This document shows positions 1 through 4,772 of a stretch of DNA of 7,608 bases, in pieces; position 1 is the first letter of the stretch, and each line of letters starts with the position of its first letter. The stretch comes from Candidatus Acetothermia bacterium. Lineage in GTDB: Bacteria > Bipolaricaulota > Bipolaricaulia > UBA7950 > UBA9294. The notes beneath the pieces are model-generated. The model saw nothing but the letters and a program-made list of their open reading frames with translations, did not search any database and was not told the origin of the DNA. The stretch covers positions 1-7,608 of the forward strand of contig QMQL01000033.1 in assembly GCA_003650505.1 (NCBI GenBank), given 5' to 3'. Both the position numbers and the translations under genes were made by a program.

Positions 1-261
1 GAGCTGGATCAAGGATGAGAGAAAACCGACCTCCGGGTTGCGGTTAGGGAATGCTGACGCCTTTAGTTCTTCAAAGAGGCGGTTCTGCCAACCTTGGAGG
101 TTCAAAGCCAACACGCCGGGCAAAGGCAATCCGCGATATGGTGGACTAGCAGGGGTACTCTTCGGGCTGCTTTCGTAGATGTGAATGCTTTTATCAGCTA
201 AACCCTTGCTCTTGCAGTAGAGTATTAAGACCTGTACCATCTCATCCGCCATGGGTATCAT
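1..261 (-). CDS. Hypothetical protein, N-terminal part only (runs off left edge)
   Basis: This is an open frame of 87 codons from an ATG at 261 to the window edge, with no stop. It begins MIPMADEMVQVLILY and later has a Pro/Ser-rich stretch (SSPKSTPASPPYRGLPLPG, about residues 31-49) followed by LNLQGWQNRLFEELKASAF. I do not recognise the family and see no signal peptide or catalytic motif. The ATG at 261 is preferred over the one at 252 because AAAAGGAGGGAGT lies just upstream on this strand (283-271), about 10 nt from GGAG to the ATG. It is transcribed away from the tRNA-tuf operon. Its codons (TTA, ATA, GTA, CCT, AGT) are less G/C-biased at third positions than those of the ribosomal-protein genes, which may mean a weakly expressed or acquired gene. 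A competing open frame on the + strand (2-177) has no start in the window. Confidence 0.6.
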   Translation of the reverse strand, partial: MIPMADEMVQVLILYCKSKGLADKSIHIYESSPKSTPASPPYRGLPLPGVLALNLQGWQNRLFEELKASAFPNRNPEVGFLSSLIQL

Positions 262-270
262 GACCGTATA

Positions 271-283
271 ACTCCCTCCTTTT
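271..283 (-). promoter_or_regulatory. Shine-Dalgarno site of the divergent gene
   Basis: Read on the - strand, AAAAGGAGGGAGT contains two overlapping anti-SD matches (GGAGG and GGAG), 13 and 10 nt before the ATG at 261. It is the main evidence that the left-edge frame is a real gene and that 261 is its start. Confidence 0.55.
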
Positions 284-370
284 GGCAGTTGGACGGTCTT
301 GGTGGCAGGGAATCTTCCTGTGTGAATTCGACGGACCGCGGAGGAGGAGGGTCTGGGTTTGGTTTACTTC

Positions 371-409
371 TTGACCGGGGGAGAGCCCTAAAGTAAAATC
401 CGCGCGGCG
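371..409 (+). promoter_or_regulatory. Sigma70-type promoter of the tRNA-tuf operon
   Basis: A TTGACC -35 box (371-376) and a TAAAAT -10 box (394-399) are separated by an ideal 17 bp. The next ten bases (400-409, CCGCGCGGCG) are all G or C, so a start near 406-408 would have a G/C-only discriminator. Such discriminators are characteristic of stable-RNA promoters under stringent (ppGpp) control. The predicted start lies about 14 nt before the first tRNA. It is the only promoter-like pair in the window with both boxes good and correct spacing. Strength and start site are inferred. Confidence 0.75.
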
Positions 410-420
410 TTGAGCAAGGT

Positions 421-493
421 GCCAGCGTAGCTCAATCGGCAGAGCAACTGATTTGTAATCAGTAGGTTGCCAGTTCGACTCTGGCCGCTGGCT
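421..493 (+). tRNA. tRNA-Thr (anticodon TGT)
   Basis: A full cloverleaf can be drawn. The acceptor GCCAGCG (421-427) pairs with CGCTGGC (486-492), and the D arm is GCTC/GAGC. The anticodon stem ACTGA/TCAGT encloses loop TTTGTAA with anticodon TGT, reading ACA (and other ACN by wobble). The T arm GCCAG/CTGGC has loop TTCGACT. The discriminator is T493. CCA is not encoded, so it must be added after transcription. It corresponds in identity and position to E. coli thrU, the first gene of the thrU-tyrU-glyT-thrT-tufB operon. Confidence 0.96.
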
Positions 494-508
494 CTTCCCG
501 ATATAGTT

Positions 509-591
509 GGAGGGGTACCGAAGTGGCCAAACGGGGCGGACTGTAAATCCGTTGGCGGACGCCTTCGGGGGTTCGAATCCCTCCCCCTCCA
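509..591 (+). tRNA. tRNA-Tyr (anticodon GTA)
   Basis: This is a class II tRNA of 83 nt. The acceptor GGAGGGG (509-515) pairs with CCCCTCC (584-590). The anticodon stem GCGGA/TCCGT encloses CTGTAAA with anticodon GTA. A long variable arm (TGGCGGACGCCTTC region) is followed by T arm GGGGG/CCCTC around TTCGAAT. The discriminator is A591, the bacterial tyrosine identity base. CCA is not encoded. It lies 15 nt after tRNA-Thr(TGT), so the two are very likely processed from one transcript. It corresponds to tyrU of the E. coli operon. Confidence 0.96.
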
Positions 592-617
592 GTTGGAAGG
601 ATCGAAGCTTTCGGTTA

Positions 618-636
618 AACTCCGTACTGCGGAGTT
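618..636 (+). other. Perfect 7-bp hairpin in the tRNA-Tyr/tRNA-Thr spacer
   Basis: AACTCCG (618-624), loop TACTG and CGGAGTT (630-636) form a perfect 7-bp stem inside the 51-nt spacer. No T-tract follows, so it is unlikely to be a terminator. A 7-base word, TCGAAGC, flanks it on both sides (602-608 and 636-642). The hairpin sits where tRNA-Gly is found in E. coli, but I cannot draw a tRNA remnant here. A role as a processing signal is only a guess. Confidence 0.45.
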
Positions 637-642
637 CGAAGC

Positions 643-715
643 GCCCGTGTAGCTCAGGAGGTAGAGCACCCCCTTGGTAAGGGGGAGGTCGTCGGTTCGA
701 CTCCGATCGCGGGCT
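643..715 (+). tRNA. tRNA-Thr (anticodon GGT)
   Basis: The acceptor GCCCGTG (643-649) pairs with CGCGGGC (708-714, one G-T pair), and the D arm is GCTC/GAGC. An all-G/C anticodon stem CCCCC/GGGGG encloses loop TTGGTAA with anticodon GGT, reading ACC and ACU. The T arm GTCGG/CCGAT has loop TTCGACT, and the discriminator is T715. CCA is not encoded. It corresponds to E. coli thrT, immediately upstream of tufB. With the TGT tRNA, the operon supplies two threonine isoacceptors beside EF-Tu. Confidence 0.96.
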
Positions 716-733
716 CATGCTTGCGATAAATAG

Positions 734-761
734 TCCTTCCTCTTTAGATGAAAGGGATGGA
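734..761 (+). other. Imperfect hairpin in the tuf leader
   Basis: In the 77-nt leader between the last tRNA and tuf, TCC...TCTTT (734-745) can pair with AAAGG...GGA (751-761) around loop AGATG. An internal mismatch separates the outer 3-bp stem from the inner stem. It ends 15 nt before the strong tuf ribosome site. It could aid release of the tRNA 3' end or stabilise the tuf 5' end, but nothing shows this directly. Confidence 0.25.
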
Positions 762-776
762 TCTTACAACAGTCGC

Positions 777-785
777 TAAGGAGGT
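777..785 (+). promoter_or_regulatory. Full-length Shine-Dalgarno site of tuf
   Basis: TAAGGAGGT is a nine-base match to the anti-SD end of 16S rRNA, 7 nt before the tuf ATG. It is the strongest ribosome site in the window and fits EF-Tu being the most abundant protein encoded here. Confidence 0.9.
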
Positions 786-792
786 TTAAGCG

Positions 793-1992
793 ATGGCGAA
801 GGAAGCGTTTGTCAGGGATAAGCCCCACCTGAATATCGGGACGATCGGGCATATCGACCATGGGAAGACGACGTTAACGTCGGCGATCACCAAGGTCCTT
901 GCCACCCAGGGGAAGGCACGGGCGTTGGCGTTCGAGGACATCGACAACGCCCCCGAGGAGAAGGCGCGTGGGATCACGATCAACGTCCGGCACGTCGAGT
1001 ACGAGACGGAGAATCGGCACTATGCCCACATCGACTGTCCGGGCCACGCCGACTACATCAAGAACATGATCACCGGTGCCGCCCAGATGGACGGGGCGAT
1101 CCTCGTGGTCGCTGCCGACGATGGGCCGATGCCCCAGACGCGGGAGCACGTCCTCCTCGCACGCCAGGTGAACGTTCCGGCGATCGTCGTCTTCCTGAAC
1201 AAAGTGGACATGGTCGACGATCCGGAGCTGATTGACCTGATCGAGATGGAGGTCCGTGAGCTCCTCTCCCAGTATGAGTTCCCCGGCGACGAGGTCCCGA
1301 TCATCCGCGGTTCGGCGCTGAAGGCGATGGAGCACGGGGATGAGCCGAACCATCCGGACACCGAGTGCGTCGTCGAGCTGATGAAGGCGGTCGACGAGTA
1401 CATCCCGCTCCCGGAGCGTGACGAGGACAAGCCGTTCCTGATGCCGATCGAGGACATCTTCTCGATCAAGGGGCGGGGGACGGTCGTCACCGGCCGGGTC
1501 GAGCGCGGTAAGATCACACCCGGGATGGAGGTCGAGATCGTCGGCGTGCACGACGAGACGATGAAGACGGTCGCCACTAGCCTGGAAATGTTCAACAAGA
1601 CGCTCGATTACGCGATCGCCGGCGACAACGTCGGGATCCTCCTCCGCGGGATCGACAAAGATGAGGTGGAGCGTGGACAGGTCGTCGCCACTCCCGGGAC
1701 GATCACCCCGCACCGGAAGTTCGAGGGTGAGGTCTACGTCCTGACCAAGGACGAGGGCGGGCGGCACAAGCCGTTCTTCACCGGATACCGGCCGCAGTTC
1801 TTCTTCCGGACGACCGACATCACCGGGACGGTGATACTCCCGGAGGGCGTTGAAATGGTCATGCCCGGCGATCACGTGAAGATCAACGGTGAGCTGATCC
1901 ACCGGGTGGCGATGGACGAAGGGCTCCGGTTCGCGGTCCGCGAGGGCGGGAAGACGATCGCCTCCGGCGTGGTCACCAAGATCATAGAGTAG
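793..1992 (+). CDS. tuf: Elongation factor Tu
   Basis: EF-Tu is the GTPase that carries aminoacyl-tRNA to the ribosomal A site in the cytoplasm. At 399 aa it is close to the usual 393-405. The G domain (about 1-200) shows G1 GHIDHGKT (19-26), the switch I RGITIN (59-64), G3 DCPGH (81-85) with catalytic His85, G4 NKVD (136-139) and G5 GSALK (173-177). Domain II follows (about 210-300, with GRGTVVTGRVERG). Domain III (about 305-399) contains KDEGGRHKPFFTGYRPQFFFRTTD. The usual NKCD is NKVD here. Gln125 and Tyr161 (E. coli Gln124 and Tyr160), positions linked to kirromycin action, are unchanged, so no elfamycin resistance is suggested. Its place after tRNA-Thr(GGT) identifies it as the tufB-type copy. 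A second copy may lie in a str operon outside the window. The start is fixed by the 9-base SD. rpmG follows after 18 nt. Confidence 0.99.
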   Translation: MAKEAFVRDKPHLNIGTIGHIDHGKTTLTSAITKVLATQGKARALAFEDIDNAPEEKARGITINVRHVEYETENRHYAHIDCPGHADYIKNMITGAAQMDGAILVVAADDGPMPQTREHVLLARQVNVPAIVVFLNKVDMVDDPELIDLIEMEVRELLSQYEFPGDEVPIIRGSALKAMEHGDEPNHPDTECVVELMKAVDEYIPLPERDEDKPFLMPIEDIFSIKGRGTVVTGRVERGKITPGMEVEIVGVHDETMKTVATSLEMFNKTLDYAIAGDNVGILLRGIDKDEVERGQVVATPGTITPHRKFEGEVYVLTKDEGGRHKPFFTGYRPQFFFRTTDITGTVILPEGVEMVMPGDHVKINGELIHRVAMDEGLRFAVREGGKTIASGVVTKIIE

Positions 1993-2010
1993 GCGGTGAG
2001 GACGCGTTAA

Positions 2011-2175
2011 ATGGCGAAGAAGGGTGAAGCGGTCATCCACGTTACATTGGCATGTAGCGAGTGCGGCCGGCACAACTATCACACGAAGCGGAACAAGAAC
2101 AACACGCGCGCCAAGCTCGCGCTCCGCAAGTATTGCAAGTGGGACCGGAGGCATACGCTGCACAAAGAGGTCTAG
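2011..2175 (+). CDS. rpmG: 50S ribosomal protein L33
   Basis: This 54-residue protein is too easily missed because of its size. It begins MAKKGEAVIHVTLACSECG and ends RKYCKWDRRHTLHKEV, the L33 pattern. L33 binds the 50S subunit near the E site. The zinc-ribbon half Cys15-x2-Cys18 is present and Cys42 is the third ligand. The usual fourth cysteine (YCPWC in Thermus) is Asp45, giving a C-C-C-D set like the YCxRD variant I recall from Bacillus RpmGA, so zinc binding is likely but not certain. The ribosome site is moderate (GGTGAGGA, 1995-2002). Its position between tuf and tRNA-Trp/secE matches the rpmG-trnW-secE-nusG order common in several bacterial phyla. Confidence 0.95.
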   Translation: MAKKGEAVIHVTLACSECGRHNYHTKRNKNNTRAKLALRKYCKWDRRHTLHKEV

Positions 2176-2196
2176 CCGTAGCGGCTGGGTGAGAAC

Positions 2197-2269
2197 AGGC
2201 CCGTAGCTCAACTGGCAGAGCGTCCGACTCCAAATCGGAAGGCTGGGGGTTCGAGCCCTCCCGGGCCTG
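2197..2269 (+). tRNA. tRNA-Trp (anticodon CCA)
   Basis: The acceptor AGGCCCG (2197-2203) pairs with CGGGCCT (2262-2268), and the D arm is GCTC/GAGC. The anticodon stem TCCGA/TCGGA encloses CTCCAAA with anticodon CCA (2230-2232). The T arm GGGGG/CCTCC has loop TTCGAGC with one G-T pair. The discriminator is G2269, the bacterial tryptophan identity base. CCA is not encoded at the 3' end. It lies 21 nt after rpmG and 28 nt before secE, so it must be cut out of a protein-coding transcript. The same rpmG-trnW-secE placement is known from other bacteria. Confidence 0.96.
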
Positions 2270-2297
2270 CAAGGATTCGGCGACGAGGAGACGTGGA

Positions 2298-2489
2298 ATG
2301 ATCGATCGTATCGTGAACTACCTGAAGGGCGTCCGCGCGGAGATCGCGCGCGTCAGCTGGCCGACGCGCTCCGAATTGATCTCGCTGACCGTCTTGATCG
2401 TCATCCTCATGGTCATAATGACGGTCTACATCTGGGGTGTAGACGGGATCTTGAGTACCCTCCTTAAGGTCTTCGTAAGAAGCGGTTGA
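2298..2489 (+). CDS. secE: Preprotein translocase subunit SecE
   Basis: SecE clamps SecY in the plasma-membrane SecYEG channel. The protein has 63 aa, the short single-helix form found in most bacteria (E. coli SecE has two extra helices). Residues 1-25 are a basic amphipathic helix with the family motif EIARVSWPTRSE (15-26). One hydrophobic segment follows (about 27-47, LISLTVLIVILMVIMTVYIW) and then a short tail. GAGGAG lies 7 nt before the ATG. nusG starts 7 nt after the stop, the near-universal secE-nusG pairing. Confidence 0.97.
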   Translation: MIDRIVNYLKGVRAEIARVSWPTRSELISLTVLIVILMVIMTVYIWGVDGILSTLLKVFVRSG

Positions 2490-2496
2490 TCCGATC

Positions 2497-3606
2497 ATGC
2501 GGTTGAAGAAGTGGTACGCGATCCAGACCTACGCGGGTTCTGAGTTGAAGGTCAAGGAGGATCTCAACGAACGGATCCGGCGGCGGCATTGGGAAGACGC
2601 GGTCGAGCGGTTCACCGTCGACGGCGAGGAGACCTTCTTTCTCGTCCCGGTGGAGGAGGTGATCACCTCCCGGAGCCGACGGAGCGCGGGGGTCGAGTAC
2701 CGCGTCCCCTACGATTACGACCTCGTGGTCAAGCCGAACGAGCGGGTGGTGCGTGGGGACGTGATAGCGCGGAAGCCGCCGCGTCACCTCGAGGCGGATG
2801 CGAATGTCGTGAAGGTGGAGCACCTCCAACGGGTGATCGTGGAGATGACGAACCGGAACGAGGAGGTCTACCTCGTCCCGGCCGACAAGCGGATCCGCCG
2901 CGACATCCGCGTGGGGGAGAAGGTGCGCAACGGCGTCCCTCTCACCACGGACGGCGACGAGCGGTTCGTCGTCAAGAACCGTGGGACGGTCGTCCTGAAG
3001 GACAAGGTGCGACGGGTCACGTTCGAATACGCGGACGGACGGCAGAAGACGAGGATCATCCCGGAGAAGTACATCGCCCGGATCCGCGAGGGTATGGAGC
3101 TGAAGAAGGGCGACCTGCTGGAGAACGAGGATCAGATAGCGAGCCGCGCCACCGGGCTCCTCAAGGTGAAGGAATACAAGGACAAGCGGGTGGTGACGAT
3201 CCAGCGGATCGAGAAGCGCCGGCTCTTCCCAGGCTACGTCTTCGGCCGGCTCGGCCTCGACGAGGAGGAGATGATGGAGCTGATCGACGGGGTGAAGGGG
3301 GCGGTCCGTTACGTCGGGTCACGCTACACCCCGATGCCGATCGAGGGCCCGGAGATGAAGCTGATCAAGAGGAAGGCGGGCCTCCTCGCCGTTCCGGTGG
3401 CCGCCGCTTCTTCCTCGTCCGAGCCGAAGGTGGAGGTCGATTTCACGGTCGGCGAGGTCGTCGAGATCGTCGAGGGGCCGTTCGCCGACTTCACCGGTGA
3501 GATCAAGGAGATCGATAAGGACGCCGAAGAGGTGACGGTGATGGTCAAGATCTTCGGCCGGGAGACTCCCGTCAGGCTCGGCTTCGACGGGATCGAGAAA
3601 CTATGA
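2497..3606 (+). CDS. nusG: Transcription elongation/antitermination factor NusG with inserted domain
   Basis: NusG binds RNA polymerase through its NGN domain and S10 or Rho through its KOW domain, linking transcription with translation or termination. At 369 aa it is about twice the usual 175-190. The NGN domain starts at KKWYAIQTYAGSELKVKEDL (4-23) and is interrupted after VPVEEV (about 50-55). It resumes at KRRLFPGYVFGRL (240-252). Residues about 57-239 form an insert of the kind known as domain II in Thermotoga maritima NusG (about 353 aa). A Ser/Ala linker (300-309) leads to the KOW domain (315-369, FTVGEVVEIVEGPFADFTGE and KIFGRETPVRLGF). No clear ribosome site precedes the ATG, which lies 7 nt after the secE stop, so translation is probably coupled. 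rplK starts 21 nt after its stop. Confidence 0.97.
   Translation: MRLKKWYAIQTYAGSELKVKEDLNERIRRRHWEDAVERFTVDGEETFFLVPVEEVITSRSRRSAGVEYRVPYDYDLVVKPNERVVRGDVIARKPPRHLEADANVVKVEHLQRVIVEMTNRNEEVYLVPADKRIRRDIRVGEKVRNGVPLTTDGDERFVVKNRGTVVLKDKVRRVTFEYADGRQKTRIIPEKYIARIREGMELKKGDLLENEDQIASRATGLLKVKEYKDKRVVTIQRIEKRRLFPGYVFGRLGLDEEEMMELIDGVKGAVRYVGSRYTPMPIEGPEMKLIKRKAGLLAVPVAAASSSSEPKVEVDFTVGEVVEIVEGPFADFTGEIKEIDKDAEEVTVMVKIFGRETPVRLGFDGIEKL
2704..3213 (+). repeat. Three tandem ~60-residue repeats coding the NusG inserted domain
   Basis: Within the insert, three units can be aligned by eye. Each has (V/I)P, then a hammerhead-like block with Gly near its end, then Gly-x-(V/L) and (R)-x-V strands. The Gly blocks are VKPNERVVRGDVIA (78-91), IRVGEKVRNGVPLT (137-150) and IREGMELKKGDLLE (196-209). 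The starting Pro residues are 71, 128 and 189, and Pro245 of the resumed NGN domain falls one period later, giving spacings of 57, 61 and 56. The similarity is at protein level only. The DNA is not recently duplicated. I infer an all-beta domain built by old internal triplication. Confidence 0.6.
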
Positions 3607-3613
3607 GTGAGCT

Positions 3614-3624
3614 GGGGAGGAGGT
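3614..3624 (+). promoter_or_regulatory. Shine-Dalgarno site deciding the rplK start
   Basis: GGGGAGGAGGT carries two overlapping GGAGG-type cores in front of the ATG at 3628. It supports 3628 (MAKNVIAKIS) over the in-frame GTG at 3607, which would add MSWGGGR and place this ribosome site inside the gene. Confidence 0.85.
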
Positions 3625-3627
3625 AGA

Positions 3628-4059
3628 ATGGCGAAGAACGTCATTGCAAAGATCAGTCTTCATATCCCTGCCGGCCAGGCGACGCCGGCCCCTCCGGTAG
3701 GACCCGCGCTCGGTGAGCACAAGCTGAACATCATGGACTTCTGCAAGAAGTTCAATGAGGCGACGAAGAACGAGACCCCGGGGACGATCATACCGGTCGT
3801 CATCTCGGTCTACCTCGGGGGGAAATACGACTTCGTCCTCAAGCAGCCGCCGGCGGCCGAGTTGATCAAGATGGCAGCGGGGATACAATCTGGTTCTCCC
3901 GAACCGAACCGGATGAAGGTGGCGAAGATAACGCGGGAACAGGTCCGGAGGATCGTCGAACGGAAGCTTCCCGACCTCAACACGTACAAGTTCGAGTCCG
4001 CGGTGAAGATCATCGAGGGGACCGCCCGCAACATGGGGGTCGAGGTGGTGGACGAGTGA
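3628..4059 (+). CDS. rplK: 50S ribosomal protein L11
   Basis: L11 binds the GTPase-associated centre of 23S rRNA at the base of the L12 stalk. It takes part in factor binding and in RelA activation. The protein has 143 aa (usual 140-145). The N-terminal domain contains the proline-rich PAGQATPAPPVGPALGEHKLNIM region (14-36), the thiostrepton-site segment, with all prolines present, and DFCKKFNEAT. The C-terminal rRNA-binding domain (about 75-143) contains SGSPEPNRMKVAKITREQV and the signature GTARNMGV (131-138). It overlaps rplA by 4 nt (GTGA), so the two are translationally coupled. Confidence 0.98.
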   Translation: MAKNVIAKISLHIPAGQATPAPPVGPALGEHKLNIMDFCKKFNEATKNETPGTIIPVVISVYLGGKYDFVLKQPPAAELIKMAAGIQSGSPEPNRMKVAKITREQVRRIVERKLPDLNTYKFESAVKIIEGTARNMGVEVVDE

Positions 4060-4763
4060 AAAGGAGCAAGCGATATCAAGGCGCGGCCACCCTCGTCGAC
4101 CCAGGGACGGCCTACAGCATCGATCAGGCGATCGCGAAGCTGAAGGAGGGGGCGACGGCCGATTTCGATGAGACGGCTGAAGTCGCATTGACCCTCGGGA
4201 TCAAGGCGAGCCAGGTCGTCGTCCGGGGGACGTGTAACCTCCCCCATGGGACCGGAAGATCGGTCCGGATCCTCGCGTTCGCCAAGGGAGAGAGCGTCGC
4301 CGAGGCTGAGGCCGCCGGCGCCGACTACGTCGGCGGTGAGGACCTAGCCAAGCGGATCCAGGGCGGATGGTTCGAGTTCGACAAGGTCGTGGCGACCCCG
4401 GACATGATGCCGGTCGTCGGGAAGCTGGGGAAGCTCCTCGGCCCGCGCGGACTGATGCCGTCCCCGAAGAGCGGGACGGTTGCCAAGGATATCGGCCGGG
4501 TGATCGAAGAGCTGAAGAAGGGGATGATCGAGTATCGGTCCGACCGCTACGGGGTCATCCATACGATCTTCGGCAAGGCTTCCTTCGAACCGGAGGCCCT
4601 GAAGGAGAACCTGATCGCCGTGATCCGGAGCATCGCCGAGCGGCGGCCGGAGGAGGGCGTGAAGGGGCGCTTTGTCAAGAAGGTTACGATCGCCTCGACG
4701 ATGGGGCCGGGGATCCCCATCGACCTCGAAGAGGTGAACCGGTTGATGGAAGGTACGGGGTAG
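4056..4763 (+). CDS. rplA: 50S ribosomal protein L1
   Basis: L1 forms the mobile L1 arm at the E site and in many bacteria represses its own rplKA mRNA. The protein has 235 aa, normal length. The start is a GTG at 4056 inside the rplK stop (GTGA) and gives MKRSKRYQGAATLVDPGTAY, which matches the usual L1 N-terminus. Conserved segments are RGTCNLPHGTGRSVRILAFA (57-76), KLGKLLGPRGLMPSPKSGTV (123-142), IEYRSDRYGVIHTIFGKASF (158-177) and KKVTIASTMGPGIPID (208-223). The loop after LGIK (48-50) is about two residues shorter than in the L1 proteins I remember. No strong SD precedes the GTG, so translation probably depends on coupling to rplK. I could not identify an L1 mRNA operator with confidence. 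Confidence 0.97.
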   Translation: MKRSKRYQGAATLVDPGTAYSIDQAIAKLKEGATADFDETAEVALTLGIKASQVVVRGTCNLPHGTGRSVRILAFAKGESVAEAEAAGADYVGGEDLAKRIQGGWFEFDKVVATPDMMPVVGKLGKLLGPRGLMPSPKSGTVAKDIGRVIEELKKGMIEYRSDRYGVIHTIFGKASFEPEALKENLIAVIRSIAERRPEEGVKGRFVKKVTIASTMGPGIPIDLEEVNRLMEGTG

Positions 4764-4772
4764 GGGACGAGG

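Noticed and set aside
2..177. Open + frame of 58 codons entering from the left edge
   Set aside because: It has no start in the window and no recognisable motif. The opposite-strand frame is longer and has an ATG with a ribosome site.
315..326. TTCCTGTGTGAA, which reads TTCACACAGGAA on the - strand, like the lac/pUC region, next to an EcoRI site
   Set aside because: The match is about 12 bases and stops there. The flanks do not match vector sequence, so chance is the simplest explanation.
592..642. Decayed tRNA-Gly between tRNA-Tyr and tRNA-Thr
   Set aside because: The spacer is only 51 nt and I could find no acceptor, anticodon or T-arm remnant. Only a simple hairpin is visible.
242..718. 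Open frames on both strands across the tRNA cluster (also 388-669 - and 467-652 +)
   Set aside because: They read through three solid tRNA genes. Antisense-tRNA peptides such as RPESNWQPTDYKSVALPIEL are a known type of spurious prediction.
721..748. Possible promoter TTGCGA / TTTAGA before tuf
   Set aside because: Spacing is 16 bp, but the -10 box matches the consensus poorly and the region is explained as a leader downstream of the tRNAs.
874..2211. Long - strand frame of 445 codons opposite tuf, rpmG and part of tRNA-Trp
   Set aside because: It is a mirror of G/C-rich codon bias in the highly conserved tuf. It has no recognisable domain and is rich in Asp, Arg, Leu and Val.
2208..2498. 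- strand frame opposite tRNA-Trp and secE
   Set aside because: It overlaps a tRNA and secE, and its N-terminal part (GPGGLEPPAFRFG) is the typical antisense-tRNA peptide.
2589..3500. 303-codon + frame inside nusG
   Set aside because: It is a Gly/Arg/Pro-rich shifted frame of nusG with no domain. nusG explains the region fully.
3607..3627. GTG at 3607 as the rplK start
   Set aside because: It would add MSWGGGR, which L11 proteins lack, and put the strong ribosome site inside the gene. The ATG at 3628 fits better.
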